DNA of 64,000 nt from CBDAUN01 sp965214615 (GCA_965214615.1 OZ243952.1:2294001-2358000), one strand, 5' to 3'. Shown: positions 18,276 through 27,671, counted from the first letter of the stretch. Notes: generated by a model from the letters alone, not told the origin. Made by a program: numbers and translations.

Positions 18276-18488
18276 TGCCGCATGCGCAATAAAATCCTCT
18301 GCATTTCGACATGAGTTCCGTTTCACGAATCTAGAAGCGCAGCACTCCTTCATGTAGCGCTTGCACAACGCTCTGTTTTCTTTGGTTGGAACAAATGTCG
18401 CCTATAGCCGGCAACCGCTACAGCAGTTTTCCTCATTTGAGATTTCGATTCACAACAGCGATTTGGCATGGTATGGACGCAAAAGCCG

Positions 18489-19286
18489 TCAATTGTTGAA
18501 TTCCACCATCCCGAAACTCATGCCCTGACTGTCCTGCACAACAGCGTAGGCGCCTATTGCCGGTTCGTGGTGCGGACCGTAGATTGCCCGCCCACCCATC
18601 TTGGTCACTCTCGCCAGGCACTCATCAATATCTGTGACGCAAAAGTAGATCAACCAAAGGAACACTCCTTCGGTCGGCGAACTTTCAGTCTGCATCCCGC
18701 AGACCAGCTGAGCTGCGTGAGACAGCATCCAGTAGTCGACACCGTCCTTGGCGACTTTCTGCGAATGCCAGCCAAACACGCTTTGATAGAAATCGCATGC
18801 CTGCTCGGCGCGGTCGGTAATCAGTTCGAACCATGCGATTGATCCGGGTCGCTTCATCACGCCGGCGCCGGCATCGGAAAAAGGTTCCCACAAAACCATG
18901 CTGGAGCCAACACTGTCGCGAACAATTGCCATACTGCCCTTATCGAGGATGTCCATCTGAGGCATCACTACGGTGCCGCCAGCACCGGGAATTCGATCCA
19001 GCGTATCCGCAACACTCTCTACCAGCAGATGCGGATGCCAGGCATCAACAATGTTTTCGGACTGCCCGTCCCATTGCGGAGCGATACCTGCCACCGGTTG
19101 CTCCTGACGCACATCGGACGTGAGAAACGCATGAGAATAGACTGTGCGGCCTTCATGCTTGATGTCGCCGTAGTGCCAGCCGAATAATTCAGCGTAGAAT
19201 TCCTTAGCGCCTGCCACATCGGCAACCGATATATCCGCCCATCGAAATTCATTGAAGGGCAGTTGGGTCTCAGCGATTTTCTTCAC
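18489..19286 (-). CDS. Two-domain VOC (glyoxalase/bleomycin-resistance fold) protein
   Basis: A 265-residue protein of two tandem VOC modules. Module 1 starts at FNEFRWADISVADVAGAKEF and ends with SSMVLWEPFSD; module 2 starts at GSIAWFELITDRAEQACDFY and ends with SFGMVEFNN. I chose GTG 19286, 20 bases after the glcF stop, because upstream ATGs would run far into glcF. VOC proteins include lyases, dioxygenases and binding proteins; the subgroup 'VOC family protein' with WHP-like histidines is usually uncharacterised. Its position at the end of glcDEF suggests co-expression with glycolate oxidation, but a role there is only inferred. Confidence 0.82.
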   Translation of the reverse strand: MKKIAETQLPFNEFRWADISVADVAGAKEFYAELFGWHYGDIKHEGRTVYSHAFLTSDVRQEQPVAGIAPQWDGQSENIVDAWHPHLLVESVADTLDRIPGAGGTVVMPQMDILDKGSMAIVRDSVGSSMVLWEPFSDAGAGVMKRPGSIAWFELITDRAEQACDFYQSVFGWHSQKVAKDGVDYWMLSHAAQLVCGMQTESSPTEGVFLWLIYFCVTDIDECLARVTKMGGRAIYGPHHEPAIGAYAVVQDSQGMSFGMVEFNN

Positions 19287-19306
19287 CTGGCTGTCTTGAA
19301 AATGTG

Positions 19307-20509
19307 TCAATCCGGCTCGAGGAACTCGACCCAGTGCTTGATTGGAATGTCCGACTTGGTCTGCATGTGCATCAGGCATCCGATATTGGCCGTAGCAATT
19401 GCTTGCGGGGAATCCTCCGACAAGTCTCTCAGCTTGTTGTCAAGAAGCTGCTGAGAAATTTCGGGCTGAAGAATGGAATATGTCCCGGCCGAGCCGCAGC
19501 AAAGATGCATGTTCGACACCCGGGTGGTTTCGAATCCGGCCCGAAGAAGAATCTGCTCTACTTTTGCGGAAACCTTCTGCCCGTGGTGCAAGGTGCATGG
19601 TGCATGAAAAGCAATCCGTTTCGGCGTCTTGCGATTCACCGACTGGCTGTAATCCACCTCAAGCTCAGACAGGTCCAGAGCAAGCGATGAGATCACCTGC
19701 GCCTTTTCGGCATAATCAGGATCGCCTCGAAGCAAAGTGCCGTAATCCTTGATGGTGATGCCGCAACCGCTGGCGGTAGAGACAACCGCCTCGGCTCCGC
19801 TTTCAATTTGCGGCCACCAGGCGTCGATATTGCGACGAATCATATCTAGACCGGCATCGTGGTCTCCTGTATGCAATCCTACAGCGCCGCAGCACCCGTC
19901 GTCGACTTTCACCACAGAAATAGAGCCTTTGTCCAAATAGCGCGCCGCTGCACTGTTAATCCGCGGCTTTACCACTCTTTGCACACATCCTTGATGCAGG
20001 ATAACTTTCCTTGGATGACGTGCAGCCGGCCAGGCCGTTCCGCGTTCACAGGGCGGGATCTGCATGCGAAGTTTGCGCGGCATCATGGGACGAAGAATCC
20101 ATGAAAACTCCATCGCAAATCGCACGAGAAAAGTTCTTGGCACGAAAAAGCATAGCGCTTTGCGCATGATGCGATCAAGCATCGGACGGTCTACCCGCTC
20201 GTCAACGATTCTTCTGCCGACATCGAGCAGCGCAGCGTATTGCACTCCCGAGGGGCATGTGGTTTCGCAGGAACGACAGGTCAGACATCGGTCCAGATGA
20301 CGCTGTGTTGTGCGCGTCGGCTCAGCCCCTTCGAGTGTCTGCTTGATCAGGTAGATTCGGCCTCTAGGGCTGTCCAGTTCATTGCCGAGCAGCAGATAGG
20401 TAGGACAGGTGGCCATGCAGAATCCGCAGTGCACGCATTTGCCGAGAATAGATTCGGCAAGCCTGCCGTCGTCAGTGTCACGAACAAAGTCGGCCAGATC
20501 GGTCTTCAT
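19307..20509 (-). CDS. glcF: Glycolate oxidase iron-sulfur subunit
   Basis: A 400-residue GlcF. Two ferredoxin-type motifs appear at residues 25-36 (CVHCGFCMATCP) and 75-86 (CLTCRSCETTCP), each ligating a [4Fe-4S] cluster. Two C-terminal CCG motifs follow (DDGCCGAVGLHTG and HLCCGSAGTYSIL). It passes electrons from GlcD/GlcE to the quinone pool during oxidation of glycolate to glyoxylate at the membrane. The ATG has GGGA 6 bases upstream. It is 36 bases downstream of glcE. Confidence 0.95.
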   Translation of the reverse strand: MKTDLADFVRDTDDGRLAESILGKCVHCGFCMATCPTYLLLGNELDSPRGRIYLIKQTLEGAEPTRTTQRHLDRCLTCRSCETTCPSGVQYAALLDVGRRIVDERVDRPMLDRIMRKALCFFVPRTFLVRFAMEFSWILRPMMPRKLRMQIPPCERGTAWPAARHPRKVILHQGCVQRVVKPRINSAAARYLDKGSISVVKVDDGCCGAVGLHTGDHDAGLDMIRRNIDAWWPQIESGAEAVVSTASGCGITIKDYGTLLRGDPDYAEKAQVISSLALDLSELEVDYSQSVNRKTPKRIAFHAPCTLHHGQKVSAKVEQILLRAGFETTRVSNMHLCCGSAGTYSILQPEISQQLLDNKLRDLSEDSPQAIATANIGCLMHMQTKSDIPIKHWVEFLEPD

Positions 20510-20545
20510 GGCAATCCCAGATAATTAGCTGCAATGATGGCATAC

Positions 20546-21619
20546 TCAAATGTCAGCATAGAGAATGCCTGGATTGAAAATACCGGCAGGATCGAATGAC
20601 TGTTTCAGCCGTTCATGAATCTTTGCGATGGGTGAACTTAGCTTTGCAAACCGATCCGTGTCATGGCTTTGCGAGCGGAATATGCATGCGTGCCCGCCCA
20701 AACGCTGCACCGCTGCCTGAACCTGCTCGAATTCGAGCGATGTGAATCCCCAGCGGAGCGCTCCGGCCCAATCCGTAATCCAGTGACCCGGAATATCCAG
20801 GACCGGTGCGTCTGAAGGCATAGAAATTCGCCACAGCGGGCCCGATTCGGTAAAAAAATTCAGTTCATGCTCTTTCAGTCTTTGCCAGTAATCGTTGTCT
20901 GCCTCTTCAAATTCCGATGCCAGTTCCTTGCTTGCCGATTCGACGCCACGCGCTGTTCCGGACAGACGCACTCGAAGCACCTGGCGATCATGACTCCCTG
21001 CAGAAAGCGGAATGGGCAGCGCACTAAGCCGAACCATCTCGTTCAACGCGTCCTGAGCATCCATCGACAGCTGATAGGTCTGTTCGGCTTCCGGATTCGG
21101 CAGCACCTTCAAAGACACCTCCAAAATGACACCGAGGGTGCCGAGTGCGCCGGTCATCAGGCGCGAAACATCGTAGCCGGCAACATTTTTCATTACTTGT
21201 CCGCCAAACGAAACAACCTCGCCTTTGTTGTTCATAATCTTGATGCCGAGAACAAAATCTCTGGCCGATCCGGAAAACGGCCTCCTCGGTCCGGAAAAGC
21301 CGCAAGCAATCGTACCGCCGATTGTCGCATCCGGTCCGAACCATGGCGGTTCGAATGCAAGCATCTGGCCGGCCGCGCCCAAGGTGTCTTGAATTTCTGC
21401 AAGCGGCGTTCCGCACCGCGCCGTGACTACAAGTTCGGAAGGTTCGTATGATACGATCCCGCGATGTCCGGATACGTCCAGCACATCGCCGGCAATTGGT
21501 CGACCGTAAAAGTCTTTGCTTCCGGAGCCTCGAATCCGCAACGGCTGCGAGCGCTGCGCAGCATCGCGTACAGACTCGGACAAGCGTAACTCGGAATCAA
21601 TTGCCAATTGAACGGTCAC
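20546..21619 (-). CDS. glcE: Glycolate oxidase FAD-binding subunit GlcE
   Basis: A 357-residue FAD-linked subunit. GTG 21619 is preferred, 28 bases after the glcD stop, giving a length close to known GlcE (about 350); in-frame upstream codons lie inside glcD. FAD-binding elements include the motif near IRGSGSKDFYG, GGTIACGFSGPRRPFSGS and KIMNNKGEVVSFGGQVMKN, followed by the GlcE signature VAGYDVSRLMTGALGTLGVI. The last residues (FDPAGIFNPG) match the conserved C-terminus. It acts with GlcD and GlcF in one membrane-associated complex. Confidence 0.93.
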   Translation of the reverse strand: MTVQLAIDSELRLSESVRDAAQRSQPLRIRGSGSKDFYGRPIAGDVLDVSGHRGIVSYEPSELVVTARCGTPLAEIQDTLGAAGQMLAFEPPWFGPDATIGGTIACGFSGPRRPFSGSARDFVLGIKIMNNKGEVVSFGGQVMKNVAGYDVSRLMTGALGTLGVILEVSLKVLPNPEAEQTYQLSMDAQDALNEMVRLSALPIPLSAGSHDRQVLRVRLSGTARGVESASKELASEFEEADNDYWQRLKEHELNFFTESGPLWRISMPSDAPVLDIPGHWITDWAGALRWGFTSLEFEQVQAAVQRLGGHACIFRSQSHDTDRFAKLSSPIAKIHERLKQSFDPAGIFNPGILYADI

Positions 21620-21647
21620 GAATTCCCCATCTTCAATGCAGCAGCGG

Positions 21648-23123
21648 CTAAAATCGCGGAATATCGCTATGCGGCAGATTCCCGTGATGCACATGCATCG
21701 CGTTAAACTCGGCGCATCTGGCAAGAGTCGGCACGGCTTTTCCGGGATTTAGAATACCCTTCGGATCCCAGGCGTCCTTGACCCGATGAAACAGGGTCAG
21801 ACTTGCATCATCAAACTGCGCGCACATCGGAGTCAGCTTTTCTATTCCAACACCGTGCTCACCGGTTATGGTGCCTCCTGCATCCACGCACAGTTCAAGA
21901 ACCTTGCGGCCCATTTCCTCGGTCCTTTCCAGTTCTCCCTCGCGACTTGCGTCGTATAGGATCAGCGGGTGCAGATTTCCATCTCCGGCATGGAATACGT
22001 TGGCTACCCGAAGTTCGTACTGGTCGGATAATTCGCTGATTTTCCGCAGAACCCTTCCGAGTTGGCGGCGCGGGATTGTACCGTCTATGCAGTAGTAGTC
22101 CGGAGATATCCGGCCAGCCGCCGGGAAGGCCGATTTTCTGCCCGACCAGAAACGCATGCGCGACTGCTCGTCGTGGGAAACCTGCATCTCAATCACGCCG
22201 GCGTCATTGAGAACCTTTTTGACAGTTGCAATCTGATCCGCCACCTCCTGCTCAAGACCGTCAAGTTCGCAAAGCAGAATTGCCGCTGCATCGATCACAT
22301 ATCCGGCGTGTACAAATTCTTCCACGGCGCGGATTGCCGGGTTGTCCATCATTTCCAGCCCGGCCGGAATAATGCCCGATGCGATGATATCGGCAACGGC
22401 CTGCCCTGCCCGTTCGACATCGTCAAACGCCGCCATGATCACCTGGGCGGTTGGCGGCGTCGGCAAAAGCTTGACTACCACTTCGACGATTACGGCAAGC
22501 ATGCCTTCCGAACCGGTCATCAGTGCCAGCAAGTCGTAGCCTGGGGCGTCAAGCGCCTGGCTTCCGACCGTGATCAGATCACCATCCGCCGTGATCAGTT
22601 TGAGCTGCAGAATATTGTGCACCGTCAAGCCGTATTTCAGGCAGTGCACGCCTCCGGAATTTTCAGCGACGTTGCCGCCTATCGAGCAAGCGATCTGCGA
22701 TGACGGGTCCGGAGCATAGTAGAGATTGAGATGCTTGACCGCTTCGGTTATCGCCAGATTGGTCACGCCAGGCTGCACGTGCGCGGTTCTTGCTGCGGCA
22801 TTGATCTTGAGTATTCGGTTCATGCGCGTCAAACTGAGCAGAACTCCATCCCGATGCGGCAGAGCGCCGCCTGACAGTCCGGTTCCCGCGCCGCGTGACA
22901 CGACCGGCACGGAATGCTCGGCGCAAATTCGGACAACCGCTTGAACTTCCTCGGTATTTGCAGGCAAGGCCACTGCCATCGGCAGTTGGCGGTATGCGGT
23001 AAGTCCGTCGCATTCGAAAGGACGCTTTGCCTCTTCGCTGACCAGCAGGGACTCTTCGGACAGAACGGAACGCAGCGCACGTATTACATCGACTGACGCC
23101 GTTTGAGCCGTGTCATTTGACAT
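21648..23123 (-). CDS. glcD: Glycolate oxidase catalytic FAD subunit GlcD
   Basis: A 491-residue FAD-binding oxidase of the vanillyl-alcohol-oxidase fold. The FAD phosphate loop is VPVVSRGAGTGLSGGALPHR, followed by SIGGNVAENSGGVHCLKYGL and DAPGYDLLALMTGSEGMLA; the C-terminal domain holds the metal-ligand histidines in FHAGDGNLHPLI and TGEHGVGIEK. It oxidises glycolate (often also D-lactate) to glyoxylate. It is the first gene of glcDEF-VOC. No glcC-type regulator is adjacent. Confidence 0.95.
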   Translation of the reverse strand: MSNDTAQTASVDVIRALRSVLSEESLLVSEEAKRPFECDGLTAYRQLPMAVALPANTEEVQAVVRICAEHSVPVVSRGAGTGLSGGALPHRDGVLLSLTRMNRILKINAAARTAHVQPGVTNLAITEAVKHLNLYYAPDPSSQIACSIGGNVAENSGGVHCLKYGLTVHNILQLKLITADGDLITVGSQALDAPGYDLLALMTGSEGMLAVIVEVVVKLLPTPPTAQVIMAAFDDVERAGQAVADIIASGIIPAGLEMMDNPAIRAVEEFVHAGYVIDAAAILLCELDGLEQEVADQIATVKKVLNDAGVIEMQVSHDEQSRMRFWSGRKSAFPAAGRISPDYYCIDGTIPRRQLGRVLRKISELSDQYELRVANVFHAGDGNLHPLILYDASREGELERTEEMGRKVLELCVDAGGTITGEHGVGIEKLTPMCAQFDDASLTLFHRVKDAWDPKGILNPGKAVPTLARCAEFNAMHVHHGNLPHSDIPRF

Positions 23124-23227
23124 ATCGAAAACCTGCGATGCCTTTCAGTGACAGCGTGTTTTGTACCAATTTACCGAACATCAATTGTAATGGATTGCGT
23201 CCACGGAGCCCTTTGATATCCAGGATA

Positions 23228-24511
23228 TTACCCAGAAAGCATCGCATCGAGAATGTCCGCAGCCTTGCGCCTGCCGTCTGCGGCCTGCATATGGGCACTT
23301 ACACTCGCCAAGCGAGCGTGCATGTCTGCATCCGTCAAAAGCATATTGAGCGCCGATATCAACTGCTCATCCGACCAATCCGACCGATGCATTTTCAATC
23401 CATGTCCGGTTTCGTGCACACGGGTTGAATTGTCGTGTCCGTCCCAGACATACGGCATGATCAAAGCCGGCTTTCCAAAGTAGAGACACTCGTTGAAGCT
23501 GTTGTTTCCGCCGTGGTGGATTACCGCATCCGCCTTGCTGATAACCGAAGGCTGCGGATACCACGGTTGAAGATGGACATTGCCGGGACACTCGTCGTAG
23601 TCGCCCAAGTAGTCTCCAACGTTGACCAATGATCGATACGGCAGTCCGCCCAGTACTTTGATCAGCCTTTTGAGCAATGCCGTGTCGCCTGATCCGAGAG
23701 TGCCGAAACTCAGATAAATGAGCGGCGCGTCATTGCATGAATCAAACTGCGGGATTTCGTAGTCCTCCTCAACCCTGACGCATCCTTCAAGATATTGAAA
23801 GCGGGCCGGGTCGAGCGGGTTGCGGCGTTTAAATTGCAACGGTTCGGGATAGAGCAGCAGATTCATGTAAGGCGAAGGCTCGAAAAACTCGCCTAGCGGA
23901 TACGGTTGTTCTGAGCATGATTCAAGAAAACGGTTGAAATCTTCGTGCACCGGTCGAATCATTTCGTTGAACTTGTTGCGATACGCTTCAAAGCAGGCAA
24001 AGTCGTCAGCGCCGCAACCGGAAAGATGAGGCGGTATGTGCGGGTCTGAAATCTCATTTTCACTGCACGATATGATGCGGACCCATGGCACGCCATAGCG
24101 CTTGATCGCGGGAAACAGAATGACATTGTCCACGCAAACGATGTCCGGCTTCAATTCAGCCAGAACATGCGGCAGGTCCTTTTCCGCCCATTTTGCGGTA
24201 TCCACAATCGCTTCCCAGCACTCCTTGACATAGTTGTCAATCTGTTCGTACGGGGTCTTGTCAAAATTCGGAATATGCCCGTTGATGAAGTCCTGCCAGT
24301 ATTGCGCCATCTCATCAGGGTCCATCGGCTCAGACAGGTTTACTGTACGTTCTTCGAATCCATAGTCGGCGAACACGCCGGAAAATCCAGGATCGGTAAG
24401 AAACACGCATCGGTGACCGAGATCTGCGCATGCCTGCGCGATGCCTACCGAATTAAGTGCGGGTCCGAATGCGCCTTCCGGAAAAAATGCTACTGTCTTT
24501 TGTTCAGCCAT
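23228..24511 (-). CDS. Family-1 (MGT/UGT-like) glycosyltransferase
   Basis: A 427-residue GT-B glycosyltransferase. The N-terminus (VAFFPEGAFGPALNSVGIAQ) is the acceptor-side Rossmann start, and the C-terminal donor site carries HHGGNNSFNECLYFGKPALI followed by PYVWDGHDNSTRV, the GT1 motif for nucleotide sugar binding. The preceding LIYLSFGTLGSGDTALLKRL is also typical. GT1 enzymes glycosylate small hydrophobic acceptors such as macrolides, carotenoids or sterols, or inactivate antibiotics; the acceptor is unknown. It is separated from glcD by about 100 bases and probably independently transcribed. Confidence 0.88.
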   Translation of the reverse strand: MAEQKTVAFFPEGAFGPALNSVGIAQACADLGHRCVFLTDPGFSGVFADYGFEERTVNLSEPMDPDEMAQYWQDFINGHIPNFDKTPYEQIDNYVKECWEAIVDTAKWAEKDLPHVLAELKPDIVCVDNVILFPAIKRYGVPWVRIISCSENEISDPHIPPHLSGCGADDFACFEAYRNKFNEMIRPVHEDFNRFLESCSEQPYPLGEFFEPSPYMNLLLYPEPLQFKRRNPLDPARFQYLEGCVRVEEDYEIPQFDSCNDAPLIYLSFGTLGSGDTALLKRLIKVLGGLPYRSLVNVGDYLGDYDECPGNVHLQPWYPQPSVISKADAVIHHGGNNSFNECLYFGKPALIMPYVWDGHDNSTRVHETGHGLKMHRSDWSDEQLISALNMLLTDADMHARLASVSAHMQAADGRRKAADILDAMLSG

Positions 24512-25341
24512 GGAATGTACTCCAATTGATTCAAATCCTTGAGAGAGATTATTTCAAAATTTAACAGCCGTCAAACTACAACAATCGTGCTCGGCAACTG
24601 CGCTTTGGATATTTTTCATTAGGTCCGGGCCTGCTGTCACAGTGCCAGACTAAATTGCTATCCTGAGAGTTTGAATTGATGAGATTGCAGAGTCATCACA
24701 ACCGACAATATAGCCGATGTTTGCCGAAATCGTATCGATGCGGTCAAAAAACATAATCCATGTGCACCTGAGACTTTGCCATTGACTCGGAGGTGCAAAC
24801 GTCGAGAAGTCGCCCGCCCTGTAGTTCGTTTGGCAACAACCCTTTGTGCCGGAGGCTGAACAATGTTCATTACAGGTCATTGAACATCGTTCGCAAAAGA
24901 CCAGGGTGCAATCGGAATTGCCTTGACTTGCAGACTTACTGTGCTGATCTTTTGCCCCATTTCACTTTTGGCAGTCTAAGGATTTGGAAAATGATTCAGT
25001 TCAACAACAGTTACTTAATCAGATATTATTCAACTGTTACATCAATTACGATCTTGGCATTCTTCTCGCTTCCAACCACCGACGGCCGCGCAAGACCTGC
25101 CCTTGAGCCAGTTGGCTAAAACAAACGCGTCCAGTCACTAAGAGGCAATCCCTGTGCCATAATTCCGCAAACCTCGGTAATCGCTCATGCCCTGCATACG
25201 ATGCGCAGGCGCGAGCGGAATCAGGTCGACGCATTCGATAAAATTCAAGTTTTCGGCGGTACAATATACAACCGGTCGGATAGGCGACCGATCCACCGAA
25301 CTGGAGCTTTCTCGTCAATCACTTACCAAAGGTCGATCTTT
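24512..25341. other. Long non-coding, AT-richer interval
   Basis: About 830 bases between the divergent glycosyltransferase and racemase-like genes. No strong gene is visible. A possible 42-codon reading frame begins at ATG 24991 with a hydrophobic middle, but support is weak. An imperfect palindrome TGTTCA-N11-TGAACA lies near 24862-24884. A -10-like TACAAT at 25260-25265 may serve the downstream gene. Confidence 0.5.
25260..25265 (+). promoter_or_regulatory. Candidate -10 element upstream of the racemase-like gene
   Basis: TACAAT lies 77 bases before ATG 25342, with no good -35 box at standard spacing. Tentative. Confidence 0.25.
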
Positions 25342-26160
25342 ATGAAGCCGGAACGCTGGAAAGACTCAGCCAACAAGCTGTTTCTCCGCCAAGTGGGGTT
25401 TACCGCCCCGCCCCATGACTTTGACGCTGCACCAAGCGATTTTCTGCGCATGTGTCCGGACAGTGTCGGTGCACACGGGCGCATGATGCACTTGCCGGGC
25501 TATGTGCATGAACTGTCGCAGCGCGCCGACCATTTCGAACTCTTGGAAGAGTTCGTCCATTGCATGTCGAACAATGGGGCGGACGTATGCGGACAGGTGG
25601 GGACCAACTGGGTGCACTGCAGAAACACAACCCCCGACGAGATTCGTCAATTCTGTCAGCGCATCGGTGACCGGTACGAAACACCGCTGCACATGGCCGG
25701 CTATTGCGTAGTCGAGGCGCTGCGCGAAATCGGAGCCGAACGCATCGCGCTCAATTCGGTGTACTACTGGCCCGACTGGAGGGATGGATATGCAAGGTTT
25801 CTCAGACAGGCCGGATTCGATGTCGCCTATGTCGGGAACTTTGTCGATCAGGGGTTTTTCGAAAATCAAAAACAAGTCAACGACTGCGTCTGGATATTCG
25901 ACGAGCAGCTGGCTGAACGCTCCATGGCACTTGTTCGCGACCAGGTCAGGGATGCGGATGCCATCGTTGTCAACGGGATGCCCAATTTCCGGCGCGCCGA
26001 CGGTTTGCCTCAGCGCATGGTGTCAGTGACCCGGGATCTGGAATCTGCCGTCGAAAAAACCATCATTTCGTCGGATACGGCTCTTTACTGGCGCATCCTG
26101 CGCACAATCGACATCTCGCCTCTAGGCGTCCACGGGCAGTTGCTGGCCTCCTTGCAGTAA
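25342..26160 (+). CDS. Maleate isomerase / arylmalonate decarboxylase-like (Asp/Glu racemase superfamily) protein
   Basis: A 272-residue protein; ATG 25342 follows a purine-rich AAGG. The fold signature includes GADVCGQVGTNWVHC, aligning with the MGTSLSFYRG loop of arylmalonate decarboxylase, and ALREIGAERIALNSVYYWPD, aligning with the maleate isomerase middle segment. The second catalytic-Cys loop, usually SCTNLR or SCGG, reads VNGMPNFRRAD here, and the C-terminal VEKTIISSDTALYWRILR matches the family VVSSNQALLW end. Neither expected catalytic Cys position seems to hold Cys, so the chemistry may differ. It is 5 bases upstream of two sulfotransferase genes, so likely in one operon. Confidence 0.75.
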   Translation: MKPERWKDSANKLFLRQVGFTAPPHDFDAAPSDFLRMCPDSVGAHGRMMHLPGYVHELSQRADHFELLEEFVHCMSNNGADVCGQVGTNWVHCRNTTPDEIRQFCQRIGDRYETPLHMAGYCVVEALREIGAERIALNSVYYWPDWRDGYARFLRQAGFDVAYVGNFVDQGFFENQKQVNDCVWIFDEQLAERSMALVRDQVRDADAIVVNGMPNFRRADGLPQRMVSVTRDLESAVEKTIISSDTALYWRILRTIDISPLGVHGQLLASLQ

Positions 26161-26165
26161 TACTC

Positions 26166-26906
26166 ATGCACAACATTCTGGTTCTTTGGGCTTTGCCCAG
26201 ATCAACATCCACGGCTTTTGAGTGGATGATGCGCATGCGCGGAGACTTCGCCTGTTTCCACGAACCGTTTGGCGAAGCCTGGTACCGCGGCGAAGACGCA
26301 CGCTGGCCGCGAAGACCGCCGAATCAGCCGCCGGTGCAGGGACTGAACTTCAACAGCGTCTGGCAAATGCTAAGCGATGCCTCGCGCCGGGGACCGGTGT
26401 TTGTCAAAGATTTCGCACATTACGCGCAACACCTTTGGAACAGCGATTTCCTCAGCCGATTCAAGCACAGCTTTCTGATTCGCGACCCTGCCAAAGTAGT
26501 CAGTTCCATGTATCGTCACTGGCCCGAGTTCCTTGAACAGGAAATAGGCTTTGCCGAGCAAAGAGACCTGTTCGACCGGCTCTGCGACCGTGACGGCGAT
26601 ACACCGCCGGTAATCGACAGCGATGACCTGCTGGAAGATCCGGCCGCAATGGTCAAGGCCTACTGCGCAGCGACGCAGATCGAATTCATCGAAGATGCAT
26701 TGACTTGGGAACCCGGCGACCGCAGCGAAGTCAGCTGGTACGATGGCGGTTCATGGCACGAGAATCTGCGCAATTCCTCCGGACTGCAGCCGCAGCCGAG
26801 ACGGCAGGCAAGGATCGCCGAAGATCCGCCGTGGATTCGCGCCATTCATGACTCGGTGCTGCCGCACTACAGACATCTGCATCAATTCAGACTGCAAGCA
26901 AGCTAA
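26166..26906 (+). CDS. Sulfotransferase-family protein (copy 1)
   Basis: A 246-residue P-loop sulfotransferase fold. The 5'-phosphosulfate-binding loop is WALPRSTSTAFEWMMRMRG near residues 9-27, and the 3'-phosphate-binding element is FLIRDPAKVVSSMYRHWP near residue 108. Family members transfer sulfuryl groups from PAPS to hydroxyls or amines, though many are uncharacterised. ATG 26166 is 5 bases after the racemase-like stop. The next gene is a paralogue 6 bases downstream. Confidence 0.8.
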   Translation: MHNILVLWALPRSTSTAFEWMMRMRGDFACFHEPFGEAWYRGEDARWPRRPPNQPPVQGLNFNSVWQMLSDASRRGPVFVKDFAHYAQHLWNSDFLSRFKHSFLIRDPAKVVSSMYRHWPEFLEQEIGFAEQRDLFDRLCDRDGDTPPVIDSDDLLEDPAAMVKAYCAATQIEFIEDALTWEPGDRSEVSWYDGGSWHENLRNSSGLQPQPRRQARIAEDPPWIRAIHDSVLPHYRHLHQFRLQAS

Positions 26907-26912
26907 CAGAAA

Positions 26913-27671
26913 GTGCCAAGAATTCTCGCACTCTGGGCAACGCCCCGCTCCACGTCGACTGCATTCGAATGGGCCATCGACAACCGCGGAGACATGACTT
27001 GCCTCCACGAACCGTATAACGAGGCATACTATCTCGGCAAAGACCGGAGAAATGATCGATATTTCGCCGCTGATCCGGAATTGAAGGTCGATTCAAAACT
27101 GAGTTTCTCCGGCGTGCATGCGCACCTGCTGCAAATTGCAAGCGACCGGCAGGTGTTCATAAAGGATTTCGCCTATTCCATCATGCATATCGCCGACGAC
27201 GCGTTTCTTGATGCATTCCGACACACTTTTCTTATTCGGGATCCGAAGAAAGTCATCACGTCGCTGCACGCCCGATGGCCCGACATCGCTTTGGACGAAG
27301 TCGGCTTTGAGGATTTGCACACCCTCTATCAGCGAGTAGCCGACAGGACGGGGGAGCCGCCGGTTGTCCTGGATTCTGACGAATTGCTGGACGATCCGGA
27401 AGCCGGAATGAAAGCGTATTGCCAAGCTGTAGGAATCAGGCATATCGCCGCTTCCACGCAATGGCAAGATCAAGCGGTTCGCGACAAAGGCAGTTCACCC
27501 ACTTGGAGCACCTACGCCTACGACTTTCATGATCAGCTTCGTGCCAGTGTCAAGCTTTCGCGGCAAAAGAGAAACTACCCTACTCTGAACTCAAACCCGG
27601 ACATGCAGCGCCTGTATGCAGCGAGCCGTCCGCACTACGATTCGCTCTACGAAAAACGCCTGCGTTTCTGA
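26913..27671 (+). CDS. Sulfotransferase-family protein (copy 2)
   Basis: A 252-residue paralogue of the preceding gene, starting at GTG 26913. It repeats the phosphosulfate loop (WATPRSTSTAFEWAIDNRG), the HEPYNEAYYLGKD segment and the 3'-phosphate element FLIRDPKKVITSLHARWPD. The middle is diverged, suggesting a different acceptor. A tandem duplication is the simplest origin. The operon seems to end here; about 560 non-coding bases follow. Confidence 0.8.
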   Translation: MPRILALWATPRSTSTAFEWAIDNRGDMTCLHEPYNEAYYLGKDRRNDRYFAADPELKVDSKLSFSGVHAHLLQIASDRQVFIKDFAYSIMHIADDAFLDAFRHTFLIRDPKKVITSLHARWPDIALDEVGFEDLHTLYQRVADRTGEPPVVLDSDELLDDPEAGMKAYCQAVGIRHIAASTQWQDQAVRDKGSSPTWSTYAYDFHDQLRASVKLSRQKRNYPTLNSNPDMQRLYAASRPHYDSLYEKRLRF

